The translations under genes and the position numbers were made by a program. Below are positions 20,190-29,789 of a DNA stretch of 64,000 bases, piece after piece (the stretch's first letter is position 1; every line of letters begins with the position of its first letter). The notes under the pieces are model-generated. The model searched no databases. It saw only the letters and a program-made list of their open reading frames with translations, and was not told the origin of the DNA. Origin of the DNA: Flavobacterium psychrophilum DSM 3660 = ATCC 49418 (GTDB lineage Bacteria > Bacteroidota > Bacteroidia > Flavobacteriales > Flavobacteriaceae); NCBI RefSeq assembly GCF_002217405.1, contig NZ_MUHE01000007.1:33166-97165 (forward strand). The letters run 5' to 3'.

Positions 20190-20793
20190 AAATTAAAGCT
20201 AGAATGTCATATACATTGAAAGCCGTAACCTCATAAGGAATTTATAAAAAACAAATTAAGATTCTAGCTCTTAAAAAATTTGTGCAATTTATGACAACAG
20301 AATAAATAACAAATAAATACAAAAACCTTACCTAATCATAATATACCTAAATGGTAGCCAATAAATACACTAATTTTTAGTATAACGAGATTTTTTTTTA
20401 TAACATCTAAGAGTTTCTTAATAATCTAATTCAACTTCAAAATTACTGTCTATTTAAAACTGAGTCTTTATTTTTGGTATTTGATTTGTTAATACTTTTT
20501 TCTATTACTTCCTCGTTAAGTTAGGAATAAACTTTTAAAAACTCTCTCACAGTTCCTAATAATTTTGCTAGTCCCCTATTGCAAAACATCCTACCGTTGA
20601 TGAATATCATATTAAAACCTGTTAAAAAAATTAATACTATTTATTCCTGCTAAGGTTAATAAGGGATACATTTATTTTTAATGATTATGGTACTACAATT
20701 GTTATAGTAAAAAAAAAAGGCACCTTTTTTGTTATTACAAAAAAGATGCCTTTAGCTAACCACTCGAAATGAATTGTTATATGTGTTTTCTAA
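20190..20793. other. Intergenic region between convergent mnmA and M43 protease
   Basis: About 600 bp of AT-rich sequence in which I see no ORF, tRNA, hairpin or repeat, apart from the terminator at 20716-20753. Confidence 0.6.
20716..20753 (-). terminator. Terminator of the M43 protease gene
   Basis: 15-bp stem AAAGGCACCTTTTTT (20716-20730) / AAAAAAGATGCCTTT (20739-20753) with one G-U pair and an 8-nt loop, 41 nt downstream of the stop codon. T/A runs on both sides make it potentially bidirectional. Confidence 0.8.
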
Positions 20794-23676
20794 TTATTTT
20801 TTAATTATTTTTTTAGAAATAAATTTCTCATTATCTACTGTTACTTTTAGAATATAAACTCCTTTATCTAAATTATTTGTAGTTAACAAAATGCTGTCTG
20901 CACTATTGGTTACTGTTTTATTGTACACCTCTTGACCTAATAAATTATAAATCGAAAGGGTTACATTTTTGCCTGACATTTCTGACGTACTTATAGTAAC
21001 TTCATTTGCAAAAGGGTTTGGATAAACACCTAATAATTCTGCATTATCAAAAGTAGCATTTGCTAAACTCGATGGGGTTGTAATAGCACCATTAGGTTTT
21101 GTGTTGTATCCAAATTTTGTAACAGTATAACCATCACCATTAGCATCAATAGTTATTTGCATCCAACCATAACATGGTCTTCCTCTTCTAAAATATTCAA
21201 AACCAACAAAACCTGTTGTACCACCTGCCCAAGCAGTATAAGTAGCACTACGCAAATCTAACTGATTTGGATAAGCACCTGGCGCAATAAATGTTTTAGT
21301 ACCATCAATAACACTATTAAAAGGTAATTTTGTAATGTTTATTGTACCTGTTGTACCTATTAATCGTTTACCGTAAGTTTCTATTTTTAAATTATTAGCA
21401 GCAAATCTCCAAACACCATATTCTGTATTGTCACCTTTTGCAAGATCAATATATTTCCAAGTTTGAGTTGCGTTAGCCGTTGCTCCAGTAAGTGCTTCTG
21501 AAAATATACCATAAGGATCTTCAAAATCTAGTTTTATTGTAAACACCGAAGTATCTAAACCTGCAACACCACCTGTTACAATTGCGTCTTTAAGTGTTAA
21601 AACCAAATTTGCAGTATTACTAAGTGCATTTGCAGTAGCTCTACCGGCAAAAGTAAGTTTCAATTCATTATTACTAATTGCGGTAAGTGTAGCTGTAAGA
21701 CCAGCAGGAACACCTGTAAGTGTATATTTGGTTGCAGCAACAACTCCTGAACTTTGGGTATAAGTACCATTGTTAGTAACTAATTTTAAAGAAACTCCTG
21801 CAGGATCTATAGCACCGTCATTAGTGTCTGCTTCATAAATAGTAGTAGCAGATAATGAAGTAGCTATTTTCGTAGTCATCCCTGCAACTATATTAGCCCC
21901 TGGTTGTGTGTTGTAAGCATACTCTAATACTGTATATCCGTCGCCATTTGCATCTACTCGTACTTTAAACCAACCGTAGCACACTTCACCATCAATTAAA
22001 TGTTCAAACCCCACATATCCTGTTTTACCATCCCAAGCGGTATAAGTAGCAGTACGTAAATCTAGTTGTCCTGGGTAGGCAGTTGGTGCTGTAAAATTAC
22101 TGGTAGCATTTATTATAGTTCCAGATACTAATAAACTAATGTTTTTAGTTCCTGTTTGGCAAGCTAATTTGTTACCATAAGTTTCAATTTTTAATTGATT
22201 GGCTGCAAATCTCCAAGCGCCATAATCTTGACCAAAATCTGTAGCAAAAAACTTCCAAGAATTAGCAGCTCCTTGTACAGTAACATCTGCCATATCTACA
22301 AAAAATATACCGTAAGGATCAATAAATTTTGTAGCAAAAGTTAGACCATTACATCTTACACCTGTAAGACCTCCTGAAAAGGCTGCTGCCAAAAATTTAA
22401 CCGATATATCGCCAGAATTACTAGCGGTATGGCTTGTAGCAGTACCTGTAAAGGTAAGTGTAAGTTGTTTGTTAGTATTTACTGCAAGTACTGGCGTAAG
22501 CCCTGTTGGTAAATTAGTAACAGTATAGTGTGTTCCTTGTGTCAAAGTACCTGTAGCTAAAGCAAATGTTTTGGTACCATCTAATATAATTACGGCATTG
22601 CCAGCTAAAGCACCATTATTAAGCGCATCTTCTTTAAATCTAACTGTTGTAGAAGCTAATGCAGAACCTGTACTAGTACTAACTCCAGTAGCAGTTAAAT
22701 TAGCAGTTTGCCATAGTGTTGTTCTTGCAGGGTGACCTAATGCTGTTATCATACGGGCTACTTGCCCTTGAGTATACATTTTATAACAACCTCTTGCACC
22801 ATTATACCCCATATAGTTCTCTATATTTACCTTATCTCCTGTACAATTTGTACCTGGCGTACAGCTAAGACCGTGTGTACCATCTTCAATTGGGGTATCC
22901 GCAACCTGATCGGTCCCAGTACAACCACCATCAAAAGTATGTATTAAGTTTAAAAAATGCCCAAACTCATGACTAAAAGTAGAAGCAAATTCTTTGTCTG
23001 TATTGCCAAAAATATAAGCACCATTAAAAACAATACGTGCAGTCTTTGCGGTAGTCATACCGTTATCTGGATACCATGCTACACCAGAATTGGTTACACT
23101 ACCATCATTATATAAATCGTTTTGTATGTAAACGTTTATGTATTTGGTATTATCCCAAGCATCGGCAGCAATTTGGTCATCATAACCCCCACCATTACCG
23201 TAACCATTTTTTGCTGGATGAAAAATAACTCCAGTGGTACAGTTACCGTTTGGATCTATTTTTGCCAATTTAAATTCAATACTTAAAGTAGCACGTCTAG
23301 CTTGAAAAAAAGGCTCTACGGTACCATAATCATCATTTAAACCATTAAAATCTTTATTAATTTCAAGTAATGTGGTCGCTAACTTGTCATAAGTTACTGT
23401 TTTACCACTTTGTACATCTCCGTACACATGAAATACTACTGGCAAAGTATAAGTTGCGGCATTAGTAGTATTTACGCCTCTCATTTCATTAATTAATCTA
23501 GATTCTTGAAGACGAGAATAATTATTAAAATCATTCCATTCTTTTAACGACTTCGGGTTATTCCTAAAAATAACATCATTTTCTTGTTTCGATCGGCAGT
23601 TAAGATCTTGTGCACTTGCGCTTGTAAAGGCAAGAAAAGATAAAAACACCAATACGCTGAGTCTTTTGTACATCAT
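20794..23676 (-). CDS. Secreted M43 zinc metalloprotease with T9SS sorting domain
   Basis: A 960-residue extracellular protease. A signal peptide (MMYKRLSVLVFLSFLAFTSASAQ) is followed by a cytophagalysin-type catalytic domain with the zinc motif HEFGHFLNLIH (H236, E237, H240, H246) and a downstream Met-turn region NYMGYNGARGCYKMYTQGQV. Two copies of a roughly 150-residue module follow, at about 452-605 and 720-860; both start with DPYGIF and contain RFAAN-LKIETYG and QLDLR-ATYTAW. The last 80 residues are a type A T9SS tail (GVYPNPFANEVTIS, GVYILKVTVDNEK, ending KKIIKK). The modules are probably substrate- or surface-binding. Confidence 0.92.
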   Translation of the reverse strand: MMYKRLSVLVFLSFLAFTSASAQDLNCRSKQENDVIFRNNPKSLKEWNDFNNYSRLQESRLINEMRGVNTTNAATYTLPVVFHVYGDVQSGKTVTYDKLATTLLEINKDFNGLNDDYGTVEPFFQARRATLSIEFKLAKIDPNGNCTTGVIFHPAKNGYGNGGGYDDQIAADAWDNTKYINVYIQNDLYNDGSVTNSGVAWYPDNGMTTAKTARIVFNGAYIFGNTDKEFASTFSHEFGHFLNLIHTFDGGCTGTDQVADTPIEDGTHGLSCTPGTNCTGDKVNIENYMGYNGARGCYKMYTQGQVARMITALGHPARTTLWQTANLTATGVSTSTGSALASTTVRFKEDALNNGALAGNAVIILDGTKTFALATGTLTQGTHYTVTNLPTGLTPVLAVNTNKQLTLTFTGTATSHTASNSGDISVKFLAAAFSGGLTGVRCNGLTFATKFIDPYGIFFVDMADVTVQGAANSWKFFATDFGQDYGAWRFAANQLKIETYGNKLACQTGTKNISLLVSGTIINATSNFTAPTAYPGQLDLRTATYTAWDGKTGYVGFEHLIDGEVCYGWFKVRVDANGDGYTVLEYAYNTQPGANIVAGMTTKIATSLSATTIYEADTNDGAIDPAGVSLKLVTNNGTYTQSSGVVAATKYTLTGVPAGLTATLTAISNNELKLTFAGRATANALSNTANLVLTLKDAIVTGGVAGLDTSVFTIKLDFEDPYGIFSEALTGATANATQTWKYIDLAKGDNTEYGVWRFAANNLKIETYGKRLIGTTGTINITKLPFNSVIDGTKTFIAPGAYPNQLDLRSATYTAWAGGTTGFVGFEYFRRGRPCYGWMQITIDANGDGYTVTKFGYNTKPNGAITTPSSLANATFDNAELLGVYPNPFANEVTISTSEMSGKNVTLSIYNLLGQEVYNKTVTNSADSILLTTNNLDKGVYILKVTVDNEKFISKKIIKK

Positions 23677-23716
23677 AAAGGGGTGTTAACTAATTAGTAA
23701 TTGTTTGTTTTTTTTT

Positions 23717-23741
23717 GTTTTTGTTTTTGTTTTTGTTTTTG
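23717..23741. repeat. Hexanucleotide tandem repeat (GTTTTT)4
   Basis: Four perfect GTTTTT units plus G, preceded by a T-run. It lies 41-65 nt upstream of the protease start codon, between the gene and any promoter. Confidence 0.85.
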
Positions 23742-24172
23742 CTTTCTGTCTGAAACAAAATTTTGTTTAAAATATCAACTTAAGTAATTTGAAAGTTTTA
23801 ATGCTCTAAAATGAAAATATTACATGATTTTTAAAATATTTCAAAATGTGACAATTACTTAAAAGCTTATTAAAAATTTATTTTTTTTGATTTTTAAGAA
23901 AACATAAATAATATATTTTGCAAAAATAACTAATTATTATTATACATTCAAAATATTATAGCAGAATAATTTAATGTAAAAGTAAAATTTTAACATATAA
24001 ACATACACATTACCAGTTAACTATATAAAATACCTAAACTTACGCTTGTACTATCGGAATAAATTAAAGTTAAGTTGATTAATCCAATTGTACTTGTTGT
24101 CTTAAAATTCTTATTTATTTGTATTTCAATACATAAAACCAAAAACATGTCCTACCATTGTCTTCGTTTTTT

Positions 24173-24201
24173 GAGTTTTTGAGTTTTTGAGTTTTTGAGT
24201 T
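24173..24201. repeat. Octanucleotide tandem repeat (GAGTTTTT)3
   Basis: Three perfect GAGTTTTT units followed by GAGTT, in non-coding DNA. Confidence 0.85.
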
Positions 24202-24806
24202 GCTGACATAAAAAAACACTGGCTTAATACTATTAATTACAGTATTTTGTATTAAAGATTTTCACTATAATTTTATTTCTATCGAAGTTCCGTACACTTG
24301 GTTTGCAAACAAAAGCACGCCTCTTTTGCTAAAACCCTAATAATGAGATTTAAAAAAGACTGTTTAGCATAGAATTAAGCCAAAAAAAACTTAATAGCTC
24401 AAGGCTATGAAAAAGACATTTCGGAGTGAGAATGTTTTAGAGTTATAATGGGGTTCCAAGGCGACAAAAGCTACCGAGAATTTATAAGCCATGAGAAGTA
24501 AAAAAATGGTCATAAATACAAACGTTATGACAATATAAAGTATGTTTGTTTTGAAAAAAAATGCGCTAAATCTAGACACAAATAGTAAACTACTAAAAAT
24601 TATTTTATTGAAGTTAAATAAGAAACCTTCCAAAGATATTTAGATGACTATTTTCATAGACACAATAGGGGTATTTACAAGAATTTATTTTTGATAATAT
24701 ATTCAATCGATTAATATCATATCTACATTAGGGTTAAAAAAAATGATCTTCTTAAGCCAATACCCAATGTTTTTTTAACACTAAAATTAATAAACATTAT
24801 CCTAAT

Positions 24807-25499
24807 TTACTTTTCAATCCTGTTTAAAATATCATTCATCATATCTATTTGCACTTTCTGAATCTCGATAAGTGCTTGTTCTTGGTGCATAATTAGATGG
24901 TCTATTTTCTCATGAAGCATTCTAATTTCGAGCTCAGATTTTAGGTTAATCATGTAATCATTTTTTGCACGTTCTCTATCTTTTTCTTCCTGACGATTAT
25001 TACTCATCATAATTACTGGTGCTTGTAGCGCAGCAAGACACGACAATATTAGATTTAGTAATATAAACGGATACGGATCGAATCCTTTATTTATAAAGAC
25101 AAAAAAGTTTAAAAGAATCCAAATAATAAGAAAAATAACAAACGAAATTATAAACGTCCAGCTTCCTCCAAACTTGGCTACATTATCGGCAAGCTGTTGT
25201 CCGAAAGTATATTTCTTAGTGTCAAAATCTATTTTATTAGTTAATATTGTTTCACTTTGAACGGCATCAAAAACTTTTTTCTCTAATAAATTGAGTTCGT
25301 CAACTCCTTTCAATAAAAATACAGAAATATATTTTTCTCTAAACAAATTGAGTTCACTAATTGCTATTTCGTCATTCTCGGAAAAATTTGGGCATTCTTT
25401 TTGTATAAAATCGAAAATAGATTTTCTTATCATACCCCCTTTTATCTTATCGATAATTGGAAATTCTTTTTCTGAAATTGCGCTTACAAATGTTTTCAT
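24807..25499 (-). CDS. DUF1003 family membrane protein
   Basis: A protein of about 230 residues with two adjacent transmembrane helices in the middle (FGGSWTFIISFVIFLIIWIL and PFILLNLILSCLAALQAPVI), the pattern of DUF1003, and a charged C-terminal helix (NNRQEEKDRERAKNDYMINL). The N-terminal 80 residues form a small soluble domain (EKEFPIIDKIKGGMIRKSI). I chose the ATG at 25499 (MKTFVSAIS); a start nine codons upstream is possible but adds unrelated residues. Function is unknown. It is on the same strand as corA just upstream, 167 nt away, and both may concern ion homeostasis. Confidence 0.85.
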   Translation of the reverse strand: MKTFVSAISEKEFPIIDKIKGGMIRKSIFDFIQKECPNFSENDEIAISELNLFREKYISVFLLKGVDELNLLEKKVFDAVQSETILTNKIDFDTKKYTFGQQLADNVAKFGGSWTFIISFVIFLIIWILLNFFVFINKGFDPYPFILLNLILSCLAALQAPVIMMSNNRQEEKDRERAKNDYMINLKSELEIRMLHEKIDHLIMHQEQALIEIQKVQIDMMNDILNRIEK

Positions 25500-25666
25500 A
25501 TAAATAATATTATTTAATGCGTACAAAAATTGATTTCGTGATTTTTAATCCTAAAAACACAAAGGAAATGGTTATAACATTTCAGTAAAATAAATATTTT
25601 GTACTTTATAGTTCGGGTTGAAATAAAAAAATATTCCTTTTGTGTTGTTTTTCAAGTACTAAAAAA

Positions 25667-26737
25667 TTAATACCATTTTTTCTTTTTAAAATAAAAAACC
25701 ATTCCTAAAAGCAATACAAACATACTACCTAGAATTACAAAATAGCCATATTTCCAATGTAATTCTGGCATATTTTCAAAATTCATACCATATACACCAA
25801 CTATAAACGTAAGTGGCATAAAGAAAACCGAAACAACAGTAAGGGTTTTCATGATTTCGTTCATCTTATGACTTTGCGCCGAAAAATAAAAATTAGAAGC
25901 ACTATCTAACGTAGTAATATCATACTCTATTTGTTCTAAAAGTTCTAAACATTTTTGATGCAAACGCTCAAAAAAACTATAATTTTCTTTTTCGATAGCA
26001 TTAAAAACATTATCATCTTTCATACTTTTTATAGAATATAAGGAATCTCGCAAAGGAATAATAGAGCGTTTAAGAAAATTAAAATTATCCCGATGCTTTT
26101 CTATTTGCTCTAAAATAACAGGTTTACTACTTGTTTTAGTCAAATTAATTAATGTTTCTACCCTATCTTCTTCATTTTCGATAGTAATATAGAAATTTTC
26201 CATAATAGCATCTAGCAATAAATACAACAAATAATCTGCCTTTTTATCTCTCACAATACCAGAGTGTGTTCGTATTCGTTCTCTAATATGAGTAAAAAAA
26301 TCACTCTTTTTCTCTTGAAAAGAAGATAAAATTCCGTTTTTAAGTAAAAAACTTATCTGCTCGACATTTATATTATCAGAATTTTCTATTGGCAATAATG
26401 ACTTAACATTAAAAAATAAAACGTCATGATACTCCTCAAGTTTTGTTCGTTTTGTGGTATTTAAAATATCGCCCAACATAAAATTATCTACTTTCAGGAA
26501 ATCTCCAACTTCTTTTATTACCAATATTTCATTTAATCCATGAATATTTAACCAATTTACTTTACTAAAATCTATTATCGAAAGTAAATTTTGGCATTTA
26601 TGGTCTGCACATTCTGTTAATTTTTCGCTATCATATACAAACAATTGCATTTCTGTGACAACATTTTTATGGCTACCAGTATATTCTAAAAATGCAGGAA
26701 CAACTTTTTTTCCTTTTTTATATTTTATTTTTCGCAC
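25667..26737 (-). CDS. corA: CorA-family magnesium/cobalt transporter
   Basis: Homopentameric inner-membrane channel for Mg2+ and Co2+. It has 356 residues: a cytoplasmic alpha/beta domain and long stalk helix, then two C-terminal transmembrane helices. The signature is FIVGVYGMNFENMPELHWKY, where YGMNF is the selectivity motif between the helices. The C terminus KKKKWY is positively charged, as in other CorA proteins. Divergent from hutI. Family is certain; the metal preference is inferred. Confidence 0.95.
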   Translation of the reverse strand: MRKIKYKKGKKVVPAFLEYTGSHKNVVTEMQLFVYDSEKLTECADHKCQNLLSIIDFSKVNWLNIHGLNEILVIKEVGDFLKVDNFMLGDILNTTKRTKLEEYHDVLFFNVKSLLPIENSDNINVEQISFLLKNGILSSFQEKKSDFFTHIRERIRTHSGIVRDKKADYLLYLLLDAIMENFYITIENEEDRVETLINLTKTSSKPVILEQIEKHRDNFNFLKRSIIPLRDSLYSIKSMKDDNVFNAIEKENYSFFERLHQKCLELLEQIEYDITTLDSASNFYFSAQSHKMNEIMKTLTVVSVFFMPLTFIVGVYGMNFENMPELHWKYGYFVILGSMFVLLLGMVFYFKKKKWY

Positions 26738-26856
26738 CTAATAATAATTTGAGCTAAAGATAGCTGTTTTTAAAAATCAAAGATTATTTTTACAAAAAAT
26801 ATTTATGATAAATATTTATGATAACTAAATCATAAACCCAAATGAGGTTTTTCTCA

Positions 26857-26864
26857 TAAATTTG
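26857..26864 (+). promoter_or_regulatory. hutI promoter -7 box
   Basis: TAAATTTG matches TAnnTTTG and lies 21 nt before the ATG at 26886. It overlaps an in-frame TTG at 26862, which shows that the TTG is not the start codon. A 13-nt direct repeat (ATATTTATGATAA) sits just upstream at about 26798-26825. Confidence 0.65.
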
Positions 26865-26885
26865 CCAATAAAAAATTACCTATAT

Positions 26886-28121
26886 ATGAAAACGTTAATC
26901 ATCAATATAAAAGAATTACTTCAAGTTCGAGACAATCATATAGATAAAGTTTCTGGCACAGAAATGGGTGTTTTACCTAAAATTGACGATGCTTTTTTGT
27001 TAATAGAAGATAATTTGATTGCTAATTTTGGTTCGATGTCAAATTGTCCGACCATCAAAACAGACCAAACTATCGATGCAAAAGGTAAAATAGTTTTACC
27101 AACTTGGTGCGACAGTCATACGCATATTGTATATGCCGGAAATCGTATTCAGGAATTTGTAGATCGAATAAAAGGTTTAAGTTATGAAGAAATTGCAAAT
27201 CGTGGTGGCGGAATTTTAAATTCTGCAAAGAATTTAAACCAAACCAGCGAAGAAGATATTTACAACCAATCGAAAGTTCGCTTAGAAGAAATCATGCAAC
27301 AAGGAACTGGGGCTGTCGAAATAAAATCTGGATACGGACTCACGGTTGATGGTGAAATAAAAATGCTTCGGGTAATTAAAAAATTAGCTGCAAATTATCC
27401 TATAAAAATAAAAGCAACTTTTCTTGGTGCGCATGCCTTTCCTAGTGAATATAAAGAAAATCATGCCGATTATATAAATTTAATTGTTAACGAAATGTTG
27501 CCCAAAATTGCTGCAGAAAAATTAGCCGACTATATTGATGTTTTTTTAGAAACTGGTTATTTTTCGGTACAAGAAACAGAAAAAATCATAGAAGCAGGAA
27601 AAAAATATGGATTGATTCCTAAAATTCATGTAAATCAGTTTACAGCCATAGGCGGAATTAAATCTTGCGTAAAACACGAAGCCCTTTCTGTAGATCATCT
27701 CGAAATTGTAACCAACGAAGATATTGAAAACCTAAAAGGGAGTAAAACCATGCCCGTTGCGTTACCTAGCTGTTCCTATTTTATTAGCATTCCCTACACA
27801 CCAGCACGAAAAATGATTGCCGCCGGATTACCACTAGCCCTTGCTACAGATTATAATCCTGGGACTACCCCCTCTGGAAACATGAATTTTGTTGTGGCAA
27901 CCGCCTGTATAAAAATGAAAATGACACCAGAAGAAGCCATAAACGCTGCAACAATAAATGGTGCATATGCTATGGGTATTTCCCAAACCCATGGAAGTAT
28001 TACAAAAGGAAAAAGTGCCAATATTATAATTACAAAACCACTAACAACCTATTACGAAATGGCTTATTCATTTACCAGCAATCTAATTGAAAATGTTTTT
28101 ATTGAAGGGAAAATTATTTAA
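26886..28121 (+). CDS. hutI: Imidazolonepropionase
   Basis: Hydrolyses 4-imidazolone-5-propanoate to N-formimidoyl-glutamate in histidine degradation. It is an amidohydrolase of about 411 residues. Metal-binding motif: CDSHTHIVYAGNR; substrate region: IEIKSGYG; further metal ligands in LGAHAFP and the aspartate of ALATDYNPGTTPSGNM. The ATG at 26886 (MKTLIINIK) fits the promoter better than the upstream TTG. The other hut genes (hutH, hutU, hutG) are not in this window, so hutI is isolated here. Confidence 0.95.
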   Translation: MKTLIINIKELLQVRDNHIDKVSGTEMGVLPKIDDAFLLIEDNLIANFGSMSNCPTIKTDQTIDAKGKIVLPTWCDSHTHIVYAGNRIQEFVDRIKGLSYEEIANRGGGILNSAKNLNQTSEEDIYNQSKVRLEEIMQQGTGAVEIKSGYGLTVDGEIKMLRVIKKLAANYPIKIKATFLGAHAFPSEYKENHADYINLIVNEMLPKIAAEKLADYIDVFLETGYFSVQETEKIIEAGKKYGLIPKIHVNQFTAIGGIKSCVKHEALSVDHLEIVTNEDIENLKGSKTMPVALPSCSYFISIPYTPARKMIAAGLPLALATDYNPGTTPSGNMNFVVATACIKMKMTPEEAINAATINGAYAMGISQTHGSITKGKSANIIITKPLTTYYEMAYSFTSNLIENVFIEGKII

Positions 28122-28268
28122 AACTAACTCCATATATTCTAACTTAAATATTTGGTTATACCTAACTTATATTTGCATTAAAAGATTTCGATGACCAGGT
28201 AAAACACATCATGATTTTGTATTAATTAATTTCAATCTGTAGTAAAACCAATTAGATTCTCAATTTAG

Positions 28269-28276
28269 TATCTTTG
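28269..28276 (+). promoter_or_regulatory. Promoter -7 box of the 2Fe-2S protein gene
   Basis: TATCTTTG, 18 nt before the ATG at 28295, matches TAnnTTTG and argues for that start rather than the in-frame TTG at 28274. Confidence 0.6.
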
Positions 28277-28294
28277 TATCAAATACAACTAATT

Positions 28295-28546
28295 ATGAGT
28301 ACTGTCGAATTTCCCAAAAAAGCTTTATTTATATGCAATGGAAGCAAATGTGGTAAACACAAAGAGATAAAAAAACAGTTTAAATCCTCGATAAAAGAAG
28401 GAGGTTTACATAAAACGATCGAAATTTTTAAAATAGAATGTTCGGGTCGTTGCAAGTATGCACCCATTGTTTATGCACAGCCTCAAAACAATTGGTATGA
28501 AAATGTAGATTTAGAAAAGGCAAAAAAAATAATCGAAAAAATGTAA
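28295..28546 (+). CDS. Thioredoxin-like [2Fe-2S] ferredoxin
   Basis: A small protein of 83 residues (start at MSTVEFPKKA) with the four-cysteine pattern of the thioredoxin-like 2Fe-2S family: CNGSKC near the N terminus and ECSGRC about 40 residues later, then VYAQPQNNWYENVD. It is probably a cytoplasmic electron carrier or a sensor of iron or redox state. It is transcribed towards ferritin with a shared terminator between them. The neighbouring ferritin and iron-uptake genes suggest a link to iron but do not prove it. Confidence 0.85.
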   Translation: MSTVEFPKKALFICNGSKCGKHKEIKKQFKSSIKEGGLHKTIEIFKIECSGRCKYAPIVYAQPQNNWYENVDLEKAKKIIEKM

Positions 28547-28559
28547 TCCCCAAAAAAAA

Positions 28560-28585
28560 AGCCCTTACGAAATTACGCAAGGGCT
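28560..28585. terminator. Bidirectional terminator between 2Fe-2S gene and ferritin
   Basis: AGCCCTT (28560-28566) pairs with AAGGGCT (28579-28585), with A-run before and T-rich tract after. It serves the two convergent genes. Confidence 0.75.
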
Positions 28586-28607
28586 ATTTTTATTCAAATT
28601 AAAAAAA

Positions 28608-29135
28608 TTATTCCTGAGATCCTATTTTTGCAATTTGCTTGTCTAATTCAAATCTTCCAGAGGCAGCATTTTCGTCGATCAAATCAAATAGTTCTAGGGC
28701 ACGACGTGCATTTCGTTCCTCTTCTCTTTGTTCTTTTACATACCACATCATAAACTCTTCTGTGGCATAATCATTTTCTAATCTACATTTTGCGACAACT
28801 TTGTTTACAGCGTTTGTAACTGCAATTTCGTTTTGCAATGCTACTTCAAAAACTTGTTTTAATGAACTAAATTCTTGTTGCACTTCGCCAACAGTAGGAG
28901 TTATAGCTACCCCGCCCATTTCGGTAATGTATCTAAAAATTTTTAAGAAATGCTCACGTTCCTCTACAGATTGTTTGTACAGGTACTCGGCAGTATTTTG
29001 AAATCCGTTTCTATCTAACCAAGACGCCATTGCTAAATATTTAGACGACGCATCGGATTCGATTTTGGATTGGGTATTTAATAATATTTCTATTTCTTCT
29101 TTAAGTGAAGTCTGTTTTCTTAATAAATCTTTCAT
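28608..29135 (-). CDS. Ferritin (non-haem, bacterial type)
   Basis: A 175-residue four-helix iron-storage protein that oxidises Fe2+ and stores it as ferric mineral. Di-iron ligands are visible: the first-helix glutamate in KEEIEILLNTQ, E-x-x-H in EEREHF, and the third and fourth helix glutamates in ALQNEIA and EEFMMWYVKEQREEE. It lacks haem-binding signs of bacterioferritin. Convergent with the 2Fe-2S gene. Confidence 0.93.
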   Translation of the reverse strand: MKDLLRKQTSLKEEIEILLNTQSKIESDASSKYLAMASWLDRNGFQNTAEYLYKQSVEEREHFLKIFRYITEMGGVAITPTVGEVQQEFSSLKQVFEVALQNEIAVTNAVNKVVAKCRLENDYATEEFMMWYVKEQREEERNARRALELFDLIDENAASGRFELDKQIAKIGSQE

Positions 29136-29265
29136 AATTTTTAATTTTAATAATACAAAGATAATATGAATTATTATATTTAATTAAGTGACAACAAAAA
29201 AGATCCCAAATTCATAAAAATTTGTATTTAATCTAAATAAAAGAGGCCAATAGAATTGCTATATC

Positions 29266-29613
29266 TTATACCAAAACATCATTTAAAACTGCATGAAGCA
29301 TAGAGTGAAGTACTAATGTAAATTTTGTACCATTAAGCAATTCTCGGAGTTGAACAATCTCGCAAATGGTAAGGTTTTTAGAAAAATTTCTTTTGGTTGC
29401 TTCTATAAGTGTTGAATCGCAACTGTCGGAAAGATTATAAAGCATATCTAGAACAGCTACTTGGTTTACTTTGCGTTGAAAAATTAAAAAATCTTGCACT
29501 TTGTATGAGGAAATGGTTTCCCCGAAACAAATAATTATGCTATCAGTCAAATCACACTGATAACTTTTTCCTTTTTTGTTTTCAAATAAAAAAATACTGT
29601 TTTCTGGTATCAT
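29266..29613 (-). CDS. Hypothetical protein, conserved small cytoplasmic protein
   Basis: A 115-residue protein (start MIPENSIFLFENK) without signal peptide or membrane segment. Two cysteines occur in CDLTDSIIICFG and others in DSCDSTL and LTICEI. I do not recognise the family. It has ordinary amino acid composition and a clear start, and it lies between ferritin and the PepSY protein on the same strand, so a role related to iron is possible but not shown. Confidence 0.7.
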   Translation of the reverse strand: MIPENSIFLFENKKGKSYQCDLTDSIIICFGETISSYKVQDFLIFQRKVNQVAVLDMLYNLSDSCDSTLIEATKRNFSKNLTICEIVQLRELLNGTKFTLVLHSMLHAVLNDVLV

Positions 29614-29789
29614 CTTTAAAGCACTATTATATTTCTTTACAAAAGTAATAGTTTTTTTCTAAAACTTTAAAATAATTAATATCTATTCTAAATTAAAATA
29701 TAAAAAAATTATTGTTTTTATTATTTAGAAGGCTTAGGCTTACTTATTTTTTGTGCCATATCATATATTTTTTTTCTTAATATCACTTA

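Larger units (their letters stand above)
23677..24806. other. 1.1-kb AT-rich intergenic region with simple repeats
   Basis: No convincing gene lies between the M43 protease and the DUF1003 gene. The region has a hexanucleotide tract (23717-23741), a 16-bp perfect palindrome AAACAAAATTTTGTTT (23753-23768) and an 8-bp tandem repeat (24173-24201). A 243-nt hydrophobic open frame at 24391-24633 begins only with TTG and is not supported. Confidence 0.6.

Noticed and set aside
24391..24633. 80-codon hydrophobic open frame on the minus strand
   Set aside because: It begins only with TTG, has no promoter or conserved look, and AT-rich DNA easily gives Phe/Ile/Leu-rich frames. The surroundings are simple-repeat intergenic DNA.
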